Counted from the first letter of the stretch, positions 1 to 7,148 are shown. The stretch is 7,237 bases of DNA from an uncultured Chitinophagaceae bacterium (GCA_946885335.1 CAMPGG010000176.1:1-7237), one strand, 5' to 3'. Notes: generated by a model from the letters alone, not told the origin. A program made the numbers and translations.

Positions 1-341
1 AAATCAATTTCCTGGCTTCGTTGAACGGCCCAGGCCTGCACATCTTCACTAACTTCTGAAATGCTTTTTTGCGGGAGCACAAATTTATAATACATCTCCT
101 CCCGTTTACTGGCCTTGGTTTGGTAAATGAACTTGTAAATGAGTTTTATTTTCCGGTAAATAAAACGTTGAAGAGTAAACGTAATTAATAAAAAGCTTCC
201 CAAAAAAATGAGGATGAATGAAATGCCGGAGATCATCCAGTCTCTTTCCAGCGCATAAATGCCTAATGCTATCGGAATAGAAATCAATAATGAGGTAAAA
301 GCGGAAAGTTGCCGGGGTGTAAAATTTTTAGCCTGGAACAT
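1..341 (-). CDS. Sensor histidine kinase, N-terminal part (runs off the left edge)
   Basis: This is the 5' part of a gene read leftwards from ATG at 341-339; 113 codons are open to the window edge without a stop. The protein begins MFQAKNFTPRQLSAF. It has two hydrophobic segments, at about residues 12-31 and 40-58, separated by a loop of only about 8 residues (ERDWMISG). A basic juxtamembrane stretch (FIYRKIKLIYKFIY) follows, then a helical linker with VSEDVQAWAVQRSQEID. From memory, this layout is that of Bacteroidota PhoR-like kinases, in which the linker leads directly into the His-box (DHp) and ATPase domains; those would lie outside the window. The gene lies 56 bases downstream of a response regulator on the same strand, so it is very likely the cognate kinase. 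The short loop argues against a large periplasmic ligand-binding domain. No clear Shine-Dalgarno sequence precedes the ATG. The kinase call rests on context and linker resemblance, because no catalytic motif is visible. Confidence 0.8.
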   Translation of the reverse strand, partial: MFQAKNFTPRQLSAFTSLLISIPIALGIYALERDWMISGISFILIFLGSFLLITFTLQRFIYRKIKLIYKFIYQTKASKREEMYYKFVLPQKSISEVSEDVQAWAVQRSQEID

Positions 342-397
342 GCAATTTTAAAAATGAATATTAAAGGTAAGGTCACCAGGTGCTAATCCAATTAAGA

Positions 398-1075
398 TCA
401 TAACTCAAACTTATAACCAACACCTTTTACCGTGGTTATACAATCGATCCCCAGTTTTTGTCTCACTTTTCGAACGTGAACATCAATGGTGCGGTCACCA
501 ACAATCACATCGGCGCCCCAGATCTGGTTTAATATTTCGTTTCTCAAAAAAACCCTTCCCGGTTTGGATGCCAGCAGGTATAATAATTCGAATTCTTTTT
601 TGGCCAGGATGATCTCCTTGCCGTTATTAATTACCAGGAATTTTTGAGGATCGATTACCAGGCCATCAATTTCCAATATTTTATCGCCTGTTTCCGGTAA
701 ACGCCTGAATAATGCGTTTACGCGGCTGATAAAAACTTTGGGACTTACAGGTTTGCTGATATAATCGTCCGCACCTGTTTCCAAAACATTTACCTGGGTA
801 GTATCATCATTTAAGGCAGTTAAAAATAAAATCAGGGTCTGTTTAAACTGGGGCAGCTGTCTTAAACGCTCACAGACTTCCACACCTGTTTTTTTAGGCA
901 TCATGATGTCCAAAACAATAAGTTGGGGCTGGTGGAGCCTGGCTTTTTCAAGTGCATCATCTCCATCCTTTGCTGTAATGACCGAATACCCCGCTGAAAT
1001 AAGATTATATTTCAGGATCTCCAATATGTCCGGTTCATCATCAGCAATCAACACGGTGCGTGCCTTGGTTTCCAT
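398..1075 (-). CDS. OmpR/PhoB-family DNA-binding response regulator
   Basis: This 225-residue cytoplasmic transcription factor would be phosphorylated by the kinase encoded just downstream. The receiver domain spans about residues 5-122. It has the acidic pair D12/D13 (LIADDEPDI), the phospho-acceptor D56 (LIVLDIMMP), the switch T86 (LFLTALND) and K108 (YISKPVSP). A winged-helix DNA-binding domain follows (about 128-225), with the recognition-helix signature DRTIDVHVRKVRQKLG and the closing wing TVKGVGYKF. The length is normal for the family. A longer frame opens at a TTG at 1096, but that TTG sits inside a TAGGTTTG promoter element. The ATG at 1075, which gives METKARTVLIADDEPDI, is therefore preferred. 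The gene is divergent from the large secreted-protein gene. It resembles the PhoB branch, but regulon identity cannot be read from sequence, so no symbol is given. Confidence 0.96.
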   Translation of the reverse strand: METKARTVLIADDEPDILEILKYNLISAGYSVITAKDGDDALEKARLHQPQLIVLDIMMPKKTGVEVCERLRQLPQFKQTLILFLTALNDDTTQVNVLETGADDYISKPVSPKVFISRVNALFRRLPETGDKILEIDGLVIDPQKFLVINNGKEIILAKKEFELLYLLASKPGRVFLRNEILNQIWGADVIVGDRTIDVHVRKVRQKLGIDCITTVKGVGYKFEL

Positions 1076-1093
1076 GCAGCGTTCAAATTTTTG

Positions 1094-1101
1094 CAAACCT
1101 A
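1094..1101 (-). promoter_or_regulatory. Bacteroidota -7 promoter element for the response regulator
   Basis: Read on the minus strand, this is TAGGTTTG, a full match to the TAnnTTTG element used by the Bacteroidota primary sigma factor. It ends 18 bases before the ATG at 1075, which would give a leader of roughly a dozen bases. No TTG was found at the usual 17-23 base spacing upstream, so the -33 half is weak or absent. Confidence 0.5.
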
Positions 1102-1151
1102 CAATAATTGAAGAGACAGGAGGAAGGATTGTAACTCTATAACGAATACTT

Positions 1152-1193
1152 AATAATTAAATAATATACCTGACGCTTTATCGTTTAATTATT
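1152..1193. repeat. AT-rich inverted repeat in the divergent intergenic region
   Basis: AATAATTAAA (1152-1161) and TTTAATTATT (1184-1193) are perfect 10-base inverted copies separated by 22 bases, centred in the 228-bp gap between the response regulator and the secreted-protein gene. It could be an operator or a curved-DNA element. All bases in the arms are A or T, so chance occurrence is plausible. Confidence 0.3.
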
Positions 1194-1255
1194 TTTAACA
1201 TTTGAAAGCCAGCTTATTTGTTCAAAATTTGTTCTTTAAGAGAGAATTTAATTCA

Positions 1256-1289
1256 TTGTACCCCATTTAAACAGTGGGCATTAATTTTG
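1256..1289 (+). promoter_or_regulatory. Bacteroidota promoter for the secreted 729-residue protein
   Basis: A TTG at 1256-1258 and TAATTTTG at 1282-1289 are 23 bases apart, the upper end of the 17-23 base spacing known for Bacteroidota promoters (TTG...TAnnTTTG). The element ends 14 bases before ATG 1304, implying a very short leader. This rules against a GTG at 1274 as the start, since it would lie upstream of the predicted transcript start. Confidence 0.6.
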
Positions 1290-1303
1290 TTTCACTATTC
1301 ATT

Positions 1304-3493
1304 ATGAGATCATCAACTTTTTTCATATTTATTGTTTCCGCTTGTTTTCATTTAAATCTCAACGCCCAGGGAGATAGTAACCAGTACAAAAATTTAAAGC
1401 CGGAGTTCAGGCGCCAATTAAACCACGATTATATAGACCGGGAGCAAAAAGCTTTTGAAGCCTATAAACCTGCTGCTAATACAACGATTACAAAAGAAAC
1501 TGAATTTTATATTCATCAATCGGTTCAAAATAAGGCGGATGAAATTCAATTTAATATTGAAAAAGATACCATTCTTGATCATCGCCTGAAAGTGCAATAT
1601 TTACATGGCTTGTCCAACGTGCTGAGATTTATCAACAATAACCGGCGCAGTACCTCCTTCAAACCATCCTATATTCCTGCTACTATTTCTGCTTATGAAA
1701 AACTAATTGCATTAGACAGGGAAAATGAAAATATTTTACCTGCCATTACTGATATGCCATATGAAGTGGGTAATGCGGTGATGCGTTCAAACATTTTTGA
1801 CCAGAATAAAGGATATAATGAAAGCAGGTATGTATTGATAAAAAAATATGTAACGCTATACCCAGAAAAAACCCTGCAAACCTTATTGGAAAATCCCAAC
1901 CTACCTTTCCTGGACAGCCTGGTAAAAGTGGCGGCTTATCAAAATCCAAGACAGCTTTATGATTATGCCGCGGCCAATAATCGTTTAGGTTTTGCCATTC
2001 GCAAAATTGATGATCCACTGGTTAAAACCGTGAGTAAGATGGCCACCAGTGGAGGAAGCGGGCAATTGTATTTTCCTTTCCTGGATAATATCATGTCGGG
2101 TAAAATCAGTTTCAATGATGTGGACGAAGTAAAGAACGATGATGTAAAATATTACCAGTTACTGGTTAAAACGCATATTGATTATGTAAACCGGCAATTA
2201 AATGGTGAAGCGATCCAGGAATCGGCATCTATAATGGAAATGATGCAAAAAAAAGCAATCAGTTCTTTTGTAAATGTGATTAATGGATTACACAACTCAC
2301 CCGATGCAGTTCGTTTCCGGGTATTGCAACCACTGAGTGCCCAGGAACTGTATTATGTTGCGGTTTTAAGTGATGGCGTAATTTATACTTCCAGTTATAC
2401 CAATGGTGTATATCCATATATAATGAGCCGGATCGGGCAAAGAGGTGATTCTTTACTGATGTCTGTAAAATTTGATAAATACAGGAAGTTTATCAAAATA
2501 GCCGCGGGTTATAATACCCTGAGCCATTTTTTAGCTTCATTCAAACAACAGGATGATGCGGCTAAATTGATGCAGGCATTTGTTGGTGGCCTTGAAAAGT
2601 CGGATGGATTGGAAGATGGTGTAGATGTAGCCGATAGTTATGCAAGCATAGCAGAAAGCATCAAGCCTTTGGCGGATGAGATGATCAAAAACATCCAGAT
2701 CAATTACCAGCGTAATGTGGCCCAGAATAATAAAAGAGGAATTGTTATTTACAACCTGCTGGATAAATTATTTCAATCCGCAGATTCAACCAATAATATA
2801 AACCTTTCTACTGAGTTGGGTATTTCACCGGTTTACAATGTGAATTTTAATACATTGACCAATGAGGAAGATAAAGTGATTATGCAGGTATTCTTTTATG
2901 GTGATGAAGATGGTCAAAATATTTTCCAGGGTTTTTTAAGACAATTCAATAATAGTAACTGGAAAACAACACAAACGGATCAATGGGTTTATATACAGTC
3001 AGTAAAAGGTAAACCTGTAATGATCTATGCTAACAAACCTTTGCCGGAAGAAACGGGGGAAGATGAAAAAGCCCAAAGGGCATTGGAAGCTTACCTGGCA
3101 AAAAATAATCTGGCACCAACCGTTGTGATCCATCGCGGACATAGTTATTATGCTAATTACACCATCAACCAAATATTACCTTCTGCCAAAATTGTATTTA
3201 TGGGTTCTTGTGGTGGTTATCATTTAATTCATGATATTTTACAAAATGCTCCGGAAGCGCATATCATCGCTTCCAAGCAAATTGGTAAAACAAGGATCAA
3301 TCAACCATTCTTTAATTTGCTGATGGAAAAACTTCGCAACGGTCAAAATATTGATTGGATACCATTCTGGAAAGAATTAGATAATACTGTTACAGTGGAA
3401 GGTTTGGAAGATTATATTCCGCCATATAAAAATTTGGGTGCAATATTTATCAAGGCATATAAAACCGCCATGGATACAGAGCAAATTCTGTAA
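1304..3493 (+). CDS. Secreted protein of unknown function with a C-terminal clan-CD-like (separase/caspase/CHAT-like) His-Cys domain
   Basis: I do not recognise a named family. The ATG at 1304 gives 729 residues starting with a signal peptide (MRSSTFFIFIVSACFHLNLNA), with probable cleavage after A21 so that Q22 becomes the first mature residue; this fits the Bacteroidota habit of signal peptidase I cleaving before Gln. There is no lipobox or further membrane segment, so a periplasmic or exported protein is expected. Residues about 30-500 are mostly helical without an obvious repeat unit. From about V525 an alpha/beta pattern begins: a strand in VIMQVFFYGDEDG, a strand in KPVMIYANK, then VVIHRGHSYY with H610 and H613. 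After 23 residues comes a strand leading into a Cys, KIVFMGSCGGYH, with C636. Next are AHIIASKQIGKTRINQPFF and a helix. The Gly-His and hydrophobic-strand-Ser-Cys-Gly pattern matches the catalytic dyad layout of clan CD peptidases. Peptidase activity is an inference, and a non-peptidase role is possible. The gene stands alone with its own promoter. Confidence 0.8.
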   Translation: MRSSTFFIFIVSACFHLNLNAQGDSNQYKNLKPEFRRQLNHDYIDREQKAFEAYKPAANTTITKETEFYIHQSVQNKADEIQFNIEKDTILDHRLKVQYLHGLSNVLRFINNNRRSTSFKPSYIPATISAYEKLIALDRENENILPAITDMPYEVGNAVMRSNIFDQNKGYNESRYVLIKKYVTLYPEKTLQTLLENPNLPFLDSLVKVAAYQNPRQLYDYAAANNRLGFAIRKIDDPLVKTVSKMATSGGSGQLYFPFLDNIMSGKISFNDVDEVKNDDVKYYQLLVKTHIDYVNRQLNGEAIQESASIMEMMQKKAISSFVNVINGLHNSPDAVRFRVLQPLSAQELYYVAVLSDGVIYTSSYTNGVYPYIMSRIGQRGDSLLMSVKFDKYRKFIKIAAGYNTLSHFLASFKQQDDAAKLMQAFVGGLEKSDGLEDGVDVADSYASIAESIKPLADEMIKNIQINYQRNVAQNNKRGIVIYNLLDKLFQSADSTNNINLSTELGISPVYNVNFNTLTNEEDKVIMQVFFYGDEDGQNIFQGFLRQFNNSNWKTTQTDQWVYIQSVKGKPVMIYANKPLPEETGEDEKAQRALEAYLAKNNLAPTVVIHRGHSYYANYTINQILPSAKIVFMGSCGGYHLIHDILQNAPEAHIIASKQIGKTRINQPFFNLLMEKLRNGQNIDWIPFWKELDNTVTVEGLEDYIPPYKNLGAIFIKAYKTAMDTEQIL

Positions 3494-3518
3494 TACTATA
3501 ATAAAAATCAGTTCTGTT

Positions 3519-3526
3519 TACATTTG
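3519..3526 (+). promoter_or_regulatory. Bacteroidota -7 promoter element for the ABC exporter
   Basis: TACATTTG matches TAnnTTTG and ends 26 bases before the GTG start at 3553. It lies in the 59-base gap after the secreted-protein gene, so the exporter probably has its own promoter. No TTG lies 17-23 bases upstream, so the call rests on the -7 element alone. Confidence 0.45.
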
Positions 3527-3543
3527 TAGTTAACCTAAATGTA
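3519..3543. repeat. Inverted repeat overlapping the exporter promoter
   Basis: TACATTT (3519-3525) and AAATGTA (3537-3543) are perfect 7-base inverted copies around an 11-base centre that contains GTTAAC. The left arm is also most of the -7 element, so a protein bound here would block RNA polymerase. This could be an operator or chance; no factor can be named. Confidence 0.3.
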
Positions 3544-3552
3544 TTTTGAAGC

Positions 3553-5307
3553 GTGGCGGATCCTGCTATAAAAAAATCTTTTGACATAAACCTGCTGCGC
3601 AGGGTTTTTAAATTTGCCAACCCTTATAAAAAACAATTTTTTATTTCTGTAGGGCTCGCCATTATTTTGGCCGCATTCACACCCGTTCGACCTTACCTTA
3701 TTCAACAAACGGTAGATAAATATATTACCTACAAATTTTTGGATATGGTGATCTGGATTACCGTGATCCAGGTTGTTTTTCTTTTAATTGAAACTGCTTT
3801 GCGTTTTTATTTTTCTTTCATCACATCCTGGTTAGGACAGCATGTGGTTAAGGATATGCGGGTAACGGTTTACAATAAAATATTATCACTCAACCTCCGC
3901 CAATTTGATAAAACGGCTATCGGTACTTTAACCACCCGCACCATTGATGATAATGAAAGGATCAATGATGTTTTTTCGGATGGATTAATTTCCATCATTG
4001 CCGATTTTCTTTCCATTATTTGTGTATTGGGTGTAATGTTTTGGATGGATTGGCGGTTGACGCTTATATGCCTGGTTCCTTTTCCGATTATGCTGATAGC
4101 CACTTATTATTTTAAAGAAAGTGTGAACAGGTCCTTTCATCGGGTACGCAATGCCGTTAGTCATTTGAATGCTTTTGTACAGGAACACCTGACAGGAATG
4201 GCCATTATCCAGTCTTTTGCGGTGGAGGATAAAGAGTTTAATAAATTCAAAGAAATCAATAAGGAACATCGCAATGCCAATGTGAAAGCCATTTTTGCAT
4301 ATTCCGTTTTTTTCCCGGTGGTAGAAATTGTTCTGGCAACTTCCATTGGGTTGATCGTTTGGTGGGGCGCTGGTCAAAGAGTGAATGCAGGGGTGCTGGT
4401 GGCTTTTATTCAATTCCTTAACCTGATCTTCAGGCCGCTCCGGGTGATTGCGGATAAATTTAATGTTATCCAAATGGGAATGATCGCTGCCGAAAGGGTT
4501 TTTAAAGTGCTGGATAATGAAGATGTAACTAAAATCGATGGAACTTATGCTCCTGGAAAGGTGGAAGGCAAGGTTCAATTTAAAAATGTAACATTTGGTT
4601 ATTTACCAGAGCAGGAAGTTTTAAAGAATATCAATTTCACACTGAAAGCCGGCGATACCGTTGCCATTGTAGGCCATACCGGTTCCGGGAAAACTACCAT
4701 CATCAGTTTGTTGAACAGGTTATACCAGGTGAATAAAGGGGAGATACTAATTGACGATGTAAATATTAATGAATACCAGTTAGAAAAATTAAGAGGAAGC
4801 GTTGGCGTGGTACTGCAGGATGTGTTCTTGTTTTCCGGGTCAATAATGGATAATATTACCTTGCGCCACCCGGGAATTTCAAAAGAACAGGTTATCCAGG
4901 CGGCAAAATTAATTGGCATGCATGAATTCATCATGCAGTTACCGGGCGGTTATGATTATAATGTACGCGAAAGAGGGGCTACCTTATCGCTTGGGCAGCG
5001 GCAGCTTTTATCTTTCATCCGGGCACTTTTATATAATCCGGCTATTTTAATTTTGGATGAAGCCACATCATCCATAGATACGGAAAGTGAACAACTGATT
5101 CAACAAGCCATTGAAAAGCTGATTGCCAACAGGACTTCTATAATTATCGCTCATCGTTTATCTACTATTCGTAAAGCCAACCAGATTATCGTTTTAGACA
5201 AAGGCGAACTAAAAGAAGCGGGTACGCATGAAGAACTGTTGGTTCAAGGAGGATTTTACAGTAAATTGCATGAGATGCAGTTTATGAAAAAAACTGTTTC
5301 TGTTTAA
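3553..5307 (+). CDS. ABC exporter half-transporter, fused membrane and ATPase domains (MsbA/multidrug type)
   Basis: This 584-residue inner-membrane protein is expected to work as a homodimer exporting lipids, drugs or another hydrophobic substrate; the substrate cannot be read from sequence. The N-terminal half is a type-I exporter membrane domain with six hydrophobic segments at about 29-50, 64-88, 145-165, 168-187, 248-272 and 279-296. The ATPase domain has the A-loop Y350 (FGY), Walker A GHTGSGKTT (374-382), Q-loop Q422 (VVLQDVF), signature LSLGQRQ (478-484), Walker B ILILDEATSSID with catalytic E503, and switch H534 (IIIAHRLSTI). All catalytic positions are intact, and only the third signature residue departs from LSGGQ. 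The start is GTG: an in-frame TGA lies at 3547-3549, and the next in-frame ATG (codon 65) would remove the first membrane helix. No strong ribosome site is seen. The 64-residue gene follows after 7 bases, so the two are probably cotranscribed. Confidence 0.96.
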   Translation: MADPAIKKSFDINLLRRVFKFANPYKKQFFISVGLAIILAAFTPVRPYLIQQTVDKYITYKFLDMVIWITVIQVVFLLIETALRFYFSFITSWLGQHVVKDMRVTVYNKILSLNLRQFDKTAIGTLTTRTIDDNERINDVFSDGLISIIADFLSIICVLGVMFWMDWRLTLICLVPFPIMLIATYYFKESVNRSFHRVRNAVSHLNAFVQEHLTGMAIIQSFAVEDKEFNKFKEINKEHRNANVKAIFAYSVFFPVVEIVLATSIGLIVWWGAGQRVNAGVLVAFIQFLNLIFRPLRVIADKFNVIQMGMIAAERVFKVLDNEDVTKIDGTYAPGKVEGKVQFKNVTFGYLPEQEVLKNINFTLKAGDTVAIVGHTGSGKTTIISLLNRLYQVNKGEILIDDVNINEYQLEKLRGSVGVVLQDVFLFSGSIMDNITLRHPGISKEQVIQAAKLIGMHEFIMQLPGGYDYNVRERGATLSLGQRQLLSFIRALLYNPAILILDEATSSIDTESEQLIQQAIEKLIANRTSIIIAHRLSTIRKANQIIVLDKGELKEAGTHEELLVQGGFYSKLHEMQFMKKTVSV

Positions 5308-5314
5308 TATAAAA

Positions 5315-5509
5315 ATGAACTCGAAAAAGCAAATCGTTGAAGAAGCTGATGCAAATTATGAAAAGGCTGAAACAGATCTTTTAAAAGAAGCTTTAAAACG
5401 AACTCCTGCAGAACGTTATTATATGATGACCAAACTGATGAAGAGAGGAATCATGTTAAAACAGGCACGCATTACCCCATACAATACGATGAAGCCTCAA
5501 TCAAAATAA
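5315..5509 (+). CDS. Small helical hypothetical protein, likely partner of a nucleotidyltransferase
   Basis: This 64-residue charged protein has no signal peptide or membrane segment. It is rich in Lys and Glu and predicted helical over about residues 3-48, with a central TPAERYYMMTKLMKRG motif followed by KQARITPYN. From memory, Bacteroidota genomes hold small proteins with a similar 'TPEERxxMxxxLxR...LKxAKI' pattern immediately upstream of a small nucleotidyltransferase gene, an arrangement reminiscent of toxin-antitoxin pairs. Here the next frame starts one base after the stop and encodes only 21 residues that resemble the start of such an enzyme. This gene may therefore be an orphaned partner. 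It begins 7 bases after the exporter stop and is presumably transcribed with it. The reading frame is well supported by position and composition; the functional assignment is tentative. Confidence 0.75.
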   Translation: MNSKKQIVEEADANYEKAETDLLKEALKRTPAERYYMMTKLMKRGIMLKQARITPYNTMKPQSK

Positions 5510-5510
5510 C

Positions 5511-5576
5511 ATGGATGTATTTGATGAGGAATTACTGAAATTCTGGAAAAAATTAAGCAAGCAAAATCCCGGCTAA
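5511..5576 (+). pseudogene. Truncated N-terminus of a nucleotidyltransferase (21 codons)
   Basis: The frame starts with ATG one base after the stop of the 64-residue gene and ends at TAA 5574-5576. It reads MDVFDEELLKFW followed by KKLSKQNPG. The opening resembles the start of a Bacteroidota nucleotidyltransferase group in which 'FDxExLxFWxxL' leads into a strand and the GG/DxD catalytic motifs; this is recalled, not searched. Here none of the catalytic domain follows, and the DNA passes straight into the atpB promoter. The simplest reading is a deletion that removed the rest of the gene. A genuine 21-residue peptide, or coincidence, remains possible. Confidence 0.5.
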
Positions 5577-5589
5577 TTGTTATATAATG

Positions 5590-5622
5590 TTGTGGTTTTT
5601 TACCTTTCCCTCCTTATCTTTG
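5590..5622 (+). promoter_or_regulatory. Bacteroidota promoter of the atp operon
   Basis: TTG (5590-5592) and TATCTTTG (5615-5622) are 22 bases apart, matching TTG-N17-23-TAnnTTTG well, and the element is followed by CGCC. It ends 20 bases before the ATG of atpB. This is the most convincing promoter in the window and is consistent with strong, housekeeping expression of ATP synthase. Confidence 0.75.
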
Positions 5623-5632
5623 CGCCAAATTT

Positions 5633-5637
5633 GAGGA
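5633..5637 (+). promoter_or_regulatory. Ribosome binding site of atpB
   Basis: GAGGA stands 5 bases before ATG 5643. It is the clearest Shine-Dalgarno-like sequence before any start in the window; most Bacteroidota starts lack one. It supports the ATG at 5643 over the upstream in-frame TTG at 5577. Confidence 0.5.
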
Positions 5638-5642
5638 ACGGT

Positions 5643-6779
5643 ATGACTTCAGCACGAGTAAAATGCTTATTGGTATTGGTTTTCAGCTTATTTACCTGGT
5701 CGGTTTTCAATCCCGTTATTTCGCAAGAAAGTGATCATACGGACACCATTCCCGGAACAACCGCCGATTTTGAAGTTGAGCATGCCGATGCAAAATTTGA
5801 TCCTGCTAAAACGATCATGGATCACATCCAGGATGGACATGAATTTCACTTTTTTACAGCGGGCGATTTTCACGCCACTATTCCATTACCTGTCATTTTA
5901 TATTCTCCCCAAAGAGGTCTTGATGTTTTCATGTCTTCAAAATTTCATCATGGCGAAGATGCTTATAAAGGTTATCGCCAGCAGGGCAACAAGATCATTC
6001 CTGTTTTAGAAGATGGACATACATTAGATAATACAGTGCAGGTATATGATTTTTCATTAACACGTAATGTGGTACAGATGATACTCGCAGTTGTGTTATT
6101 GGTATGGTTATTAACCAGCATTGCCAAAAAATATAAAGAAGGGCAGGGAACTAAAACGGCACCGAAAGGAATTCAAAATGCAGTTGAACCGTTGATCACC
6201 TTTGTTCGGGATGAAGTGGCCAAACCAAACCTGGGAAGAAATTACAAGAAATACCTGCCATATTTATTAACGATATTCTTTTTTATCATCATCAACAGTT
6301 TTATGGGGCTGTTGCCGGGGTCGGCAAACGTAACGGGAAACATTGCGTTTACTTTAGTGCTGGGGGTTATTTCTTTTATTGTTACATTATTAAGTTCGAA
6401 CAAGCATTTTTGGGCACATATTTTCTGGCCCCCGGTCCCACATGCCATTAAAGTTATTTTGATCCCGGTGGAGATCCTGGGCGTATTTACAAAGCCTTTT
6501 GCATTGATTGTGCGTCTGTTTGCAAACATGGTTGCGGGTCACATCATTATTTTAAGTTTTATTTCATTGATCTTCATATTTGGTACAATGAATAGTATAG
6601 CAGGCTGGGGTTTTTCTCCATTCTCTATTTTATTTACGGTATTCATTTACCTGATAGAGATCCTGATTGTATTTATACAGGCATTTATTTTCACCAACCT
6701 GACAGCTATTTTTATCGGACAGGCTTTTGAAGGTGGACATGATGATGTGGATCATCACCAGGAGCCGGTAGTAATTTAG
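5643..6779 (+). CDS. atpB: F-type ATP synthase subunit a
   Basis: Subunit a forms the two proton half-channels next to the c-ring in the inner membrane. The product is 378 residues, far longer than the roughly 271 of E. coli. The extra length is N-terminal: a signal peptide (cleavage expected after S27, leaving Q28 first) and a His- and acid-rich segment up to about residue 160. The core has several membrane helices, including FFFIIINSFMGLLPG and the key helix LIVRLFANMVAGH with the essential Arg at R291. H300 occupies the position of E. coli E219, and E339 (IEILIVFIQAFIF) that of E. coli H245, a natural swap also known from mitochondrial subunit a. The tail is GGHDDVDHHQEPVVI. A frame open from TTG 5577 overlaps the promoter, so ATG 5643 is the start. 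It opens the operon, and atpE follows after 35 bases. Confidence 0.97.
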   Translation: MTSARVKCLLVLVFSLFTWSVFNPVISQESDHTDTIPGTTADFEVEHADAKFDPAKTIMDHIQDGHEFHFFTAGDFHATIPLPVILYSPQRGLDVFMSSKFHHGEDAYKGYRQQGNKIIPVLEDGHTLDNTVQVYDFSLTRNVVQMILAVVLLVWLLTSIAKKYKEGQGTKTAPKGIQNAVEPLITFVRDEVAKPNLGRNYKKYLPYLLTIFFFIIINSFMGLLPGSANVTGNIAFTLVLGVISFIVTLLSSNKHFWAHIFWPPVPHAIKVILIPVEILGVFTKPFALIVRLFANMVAGHIIILSFISLIFIFGTMNSIAGWGFSPFSILFTVFIYLIEILIVFIQAFIFTNLTAIFIGQAFEGGHDDVDHHQEPVVI

Positions 6780-7078
<299 letters not shown>

Positions 7079-7095
7079 TACGCGGCACGTAAAAA

Positions 7096-7136
7096 AATTA
7101 CTGCATTCAACGCACAGGGCCGCGGGTGCAGTAATT
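7096..7136 (+). promoter_or_regulatory. Stem-loop after atpE
   Basis: AATTACTGCA (7096-7105) and TGCAGTAATT (7127-7136) form a perfect 10-bp stem with a 21-base GC-rich loop that includes CCGCGG. It starts 17 bases after the atpE stop. No T-run follows the right arm (ACTTTCTAG), so it is not a classical intrinsic terminator. It could stabilise the upstream mRNA, limit read-through, or help give the high c-subunit dosage. Confidence 0.6.
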
Positions 7137-7148
7137 ACTTTCTAGTTA

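Noticed and set aside
903..1142. 79-codon plus-strand frame over the response regulator
   Set aside because: It is antisense to the receiver domain, whose catalytic residues are all conserved, so it is a coding shadow.
1693..2018. Minus-strand frames of 68 and 90 codons within the secreted-protein gene
   Set aside because: They are antisense to a continuous 729-codon gene and show no recognisable motif.
3985..4578. 197-codon minus-strand open frame inside the ABC exporter
   Set aside because: It lies fully antisense to a gene with intact exporter motifs. Its translation is low-complexity, with no domain, start signal or promoter of its own.
4978..4998. LSLGQ signature as a sign of a degenerate ATPase site
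   Set aside because: The third signature position varies naturally among exporters, and Walker A, Walker B Glu, Q-loop and H-loop are all intact.
6242..6529. 95-codon minus-strand frame in atpB
   Set aside because: It is antisense to the conserved channel helices of subunit a and is best explained as a shadow.
7096..7136. Intrinsic terminator ending the atp operon after atpE
   Set aside because: The stem is perfect, but no T-run follows and the loop is long. It is reported as a stem-loop of unknown role instead.
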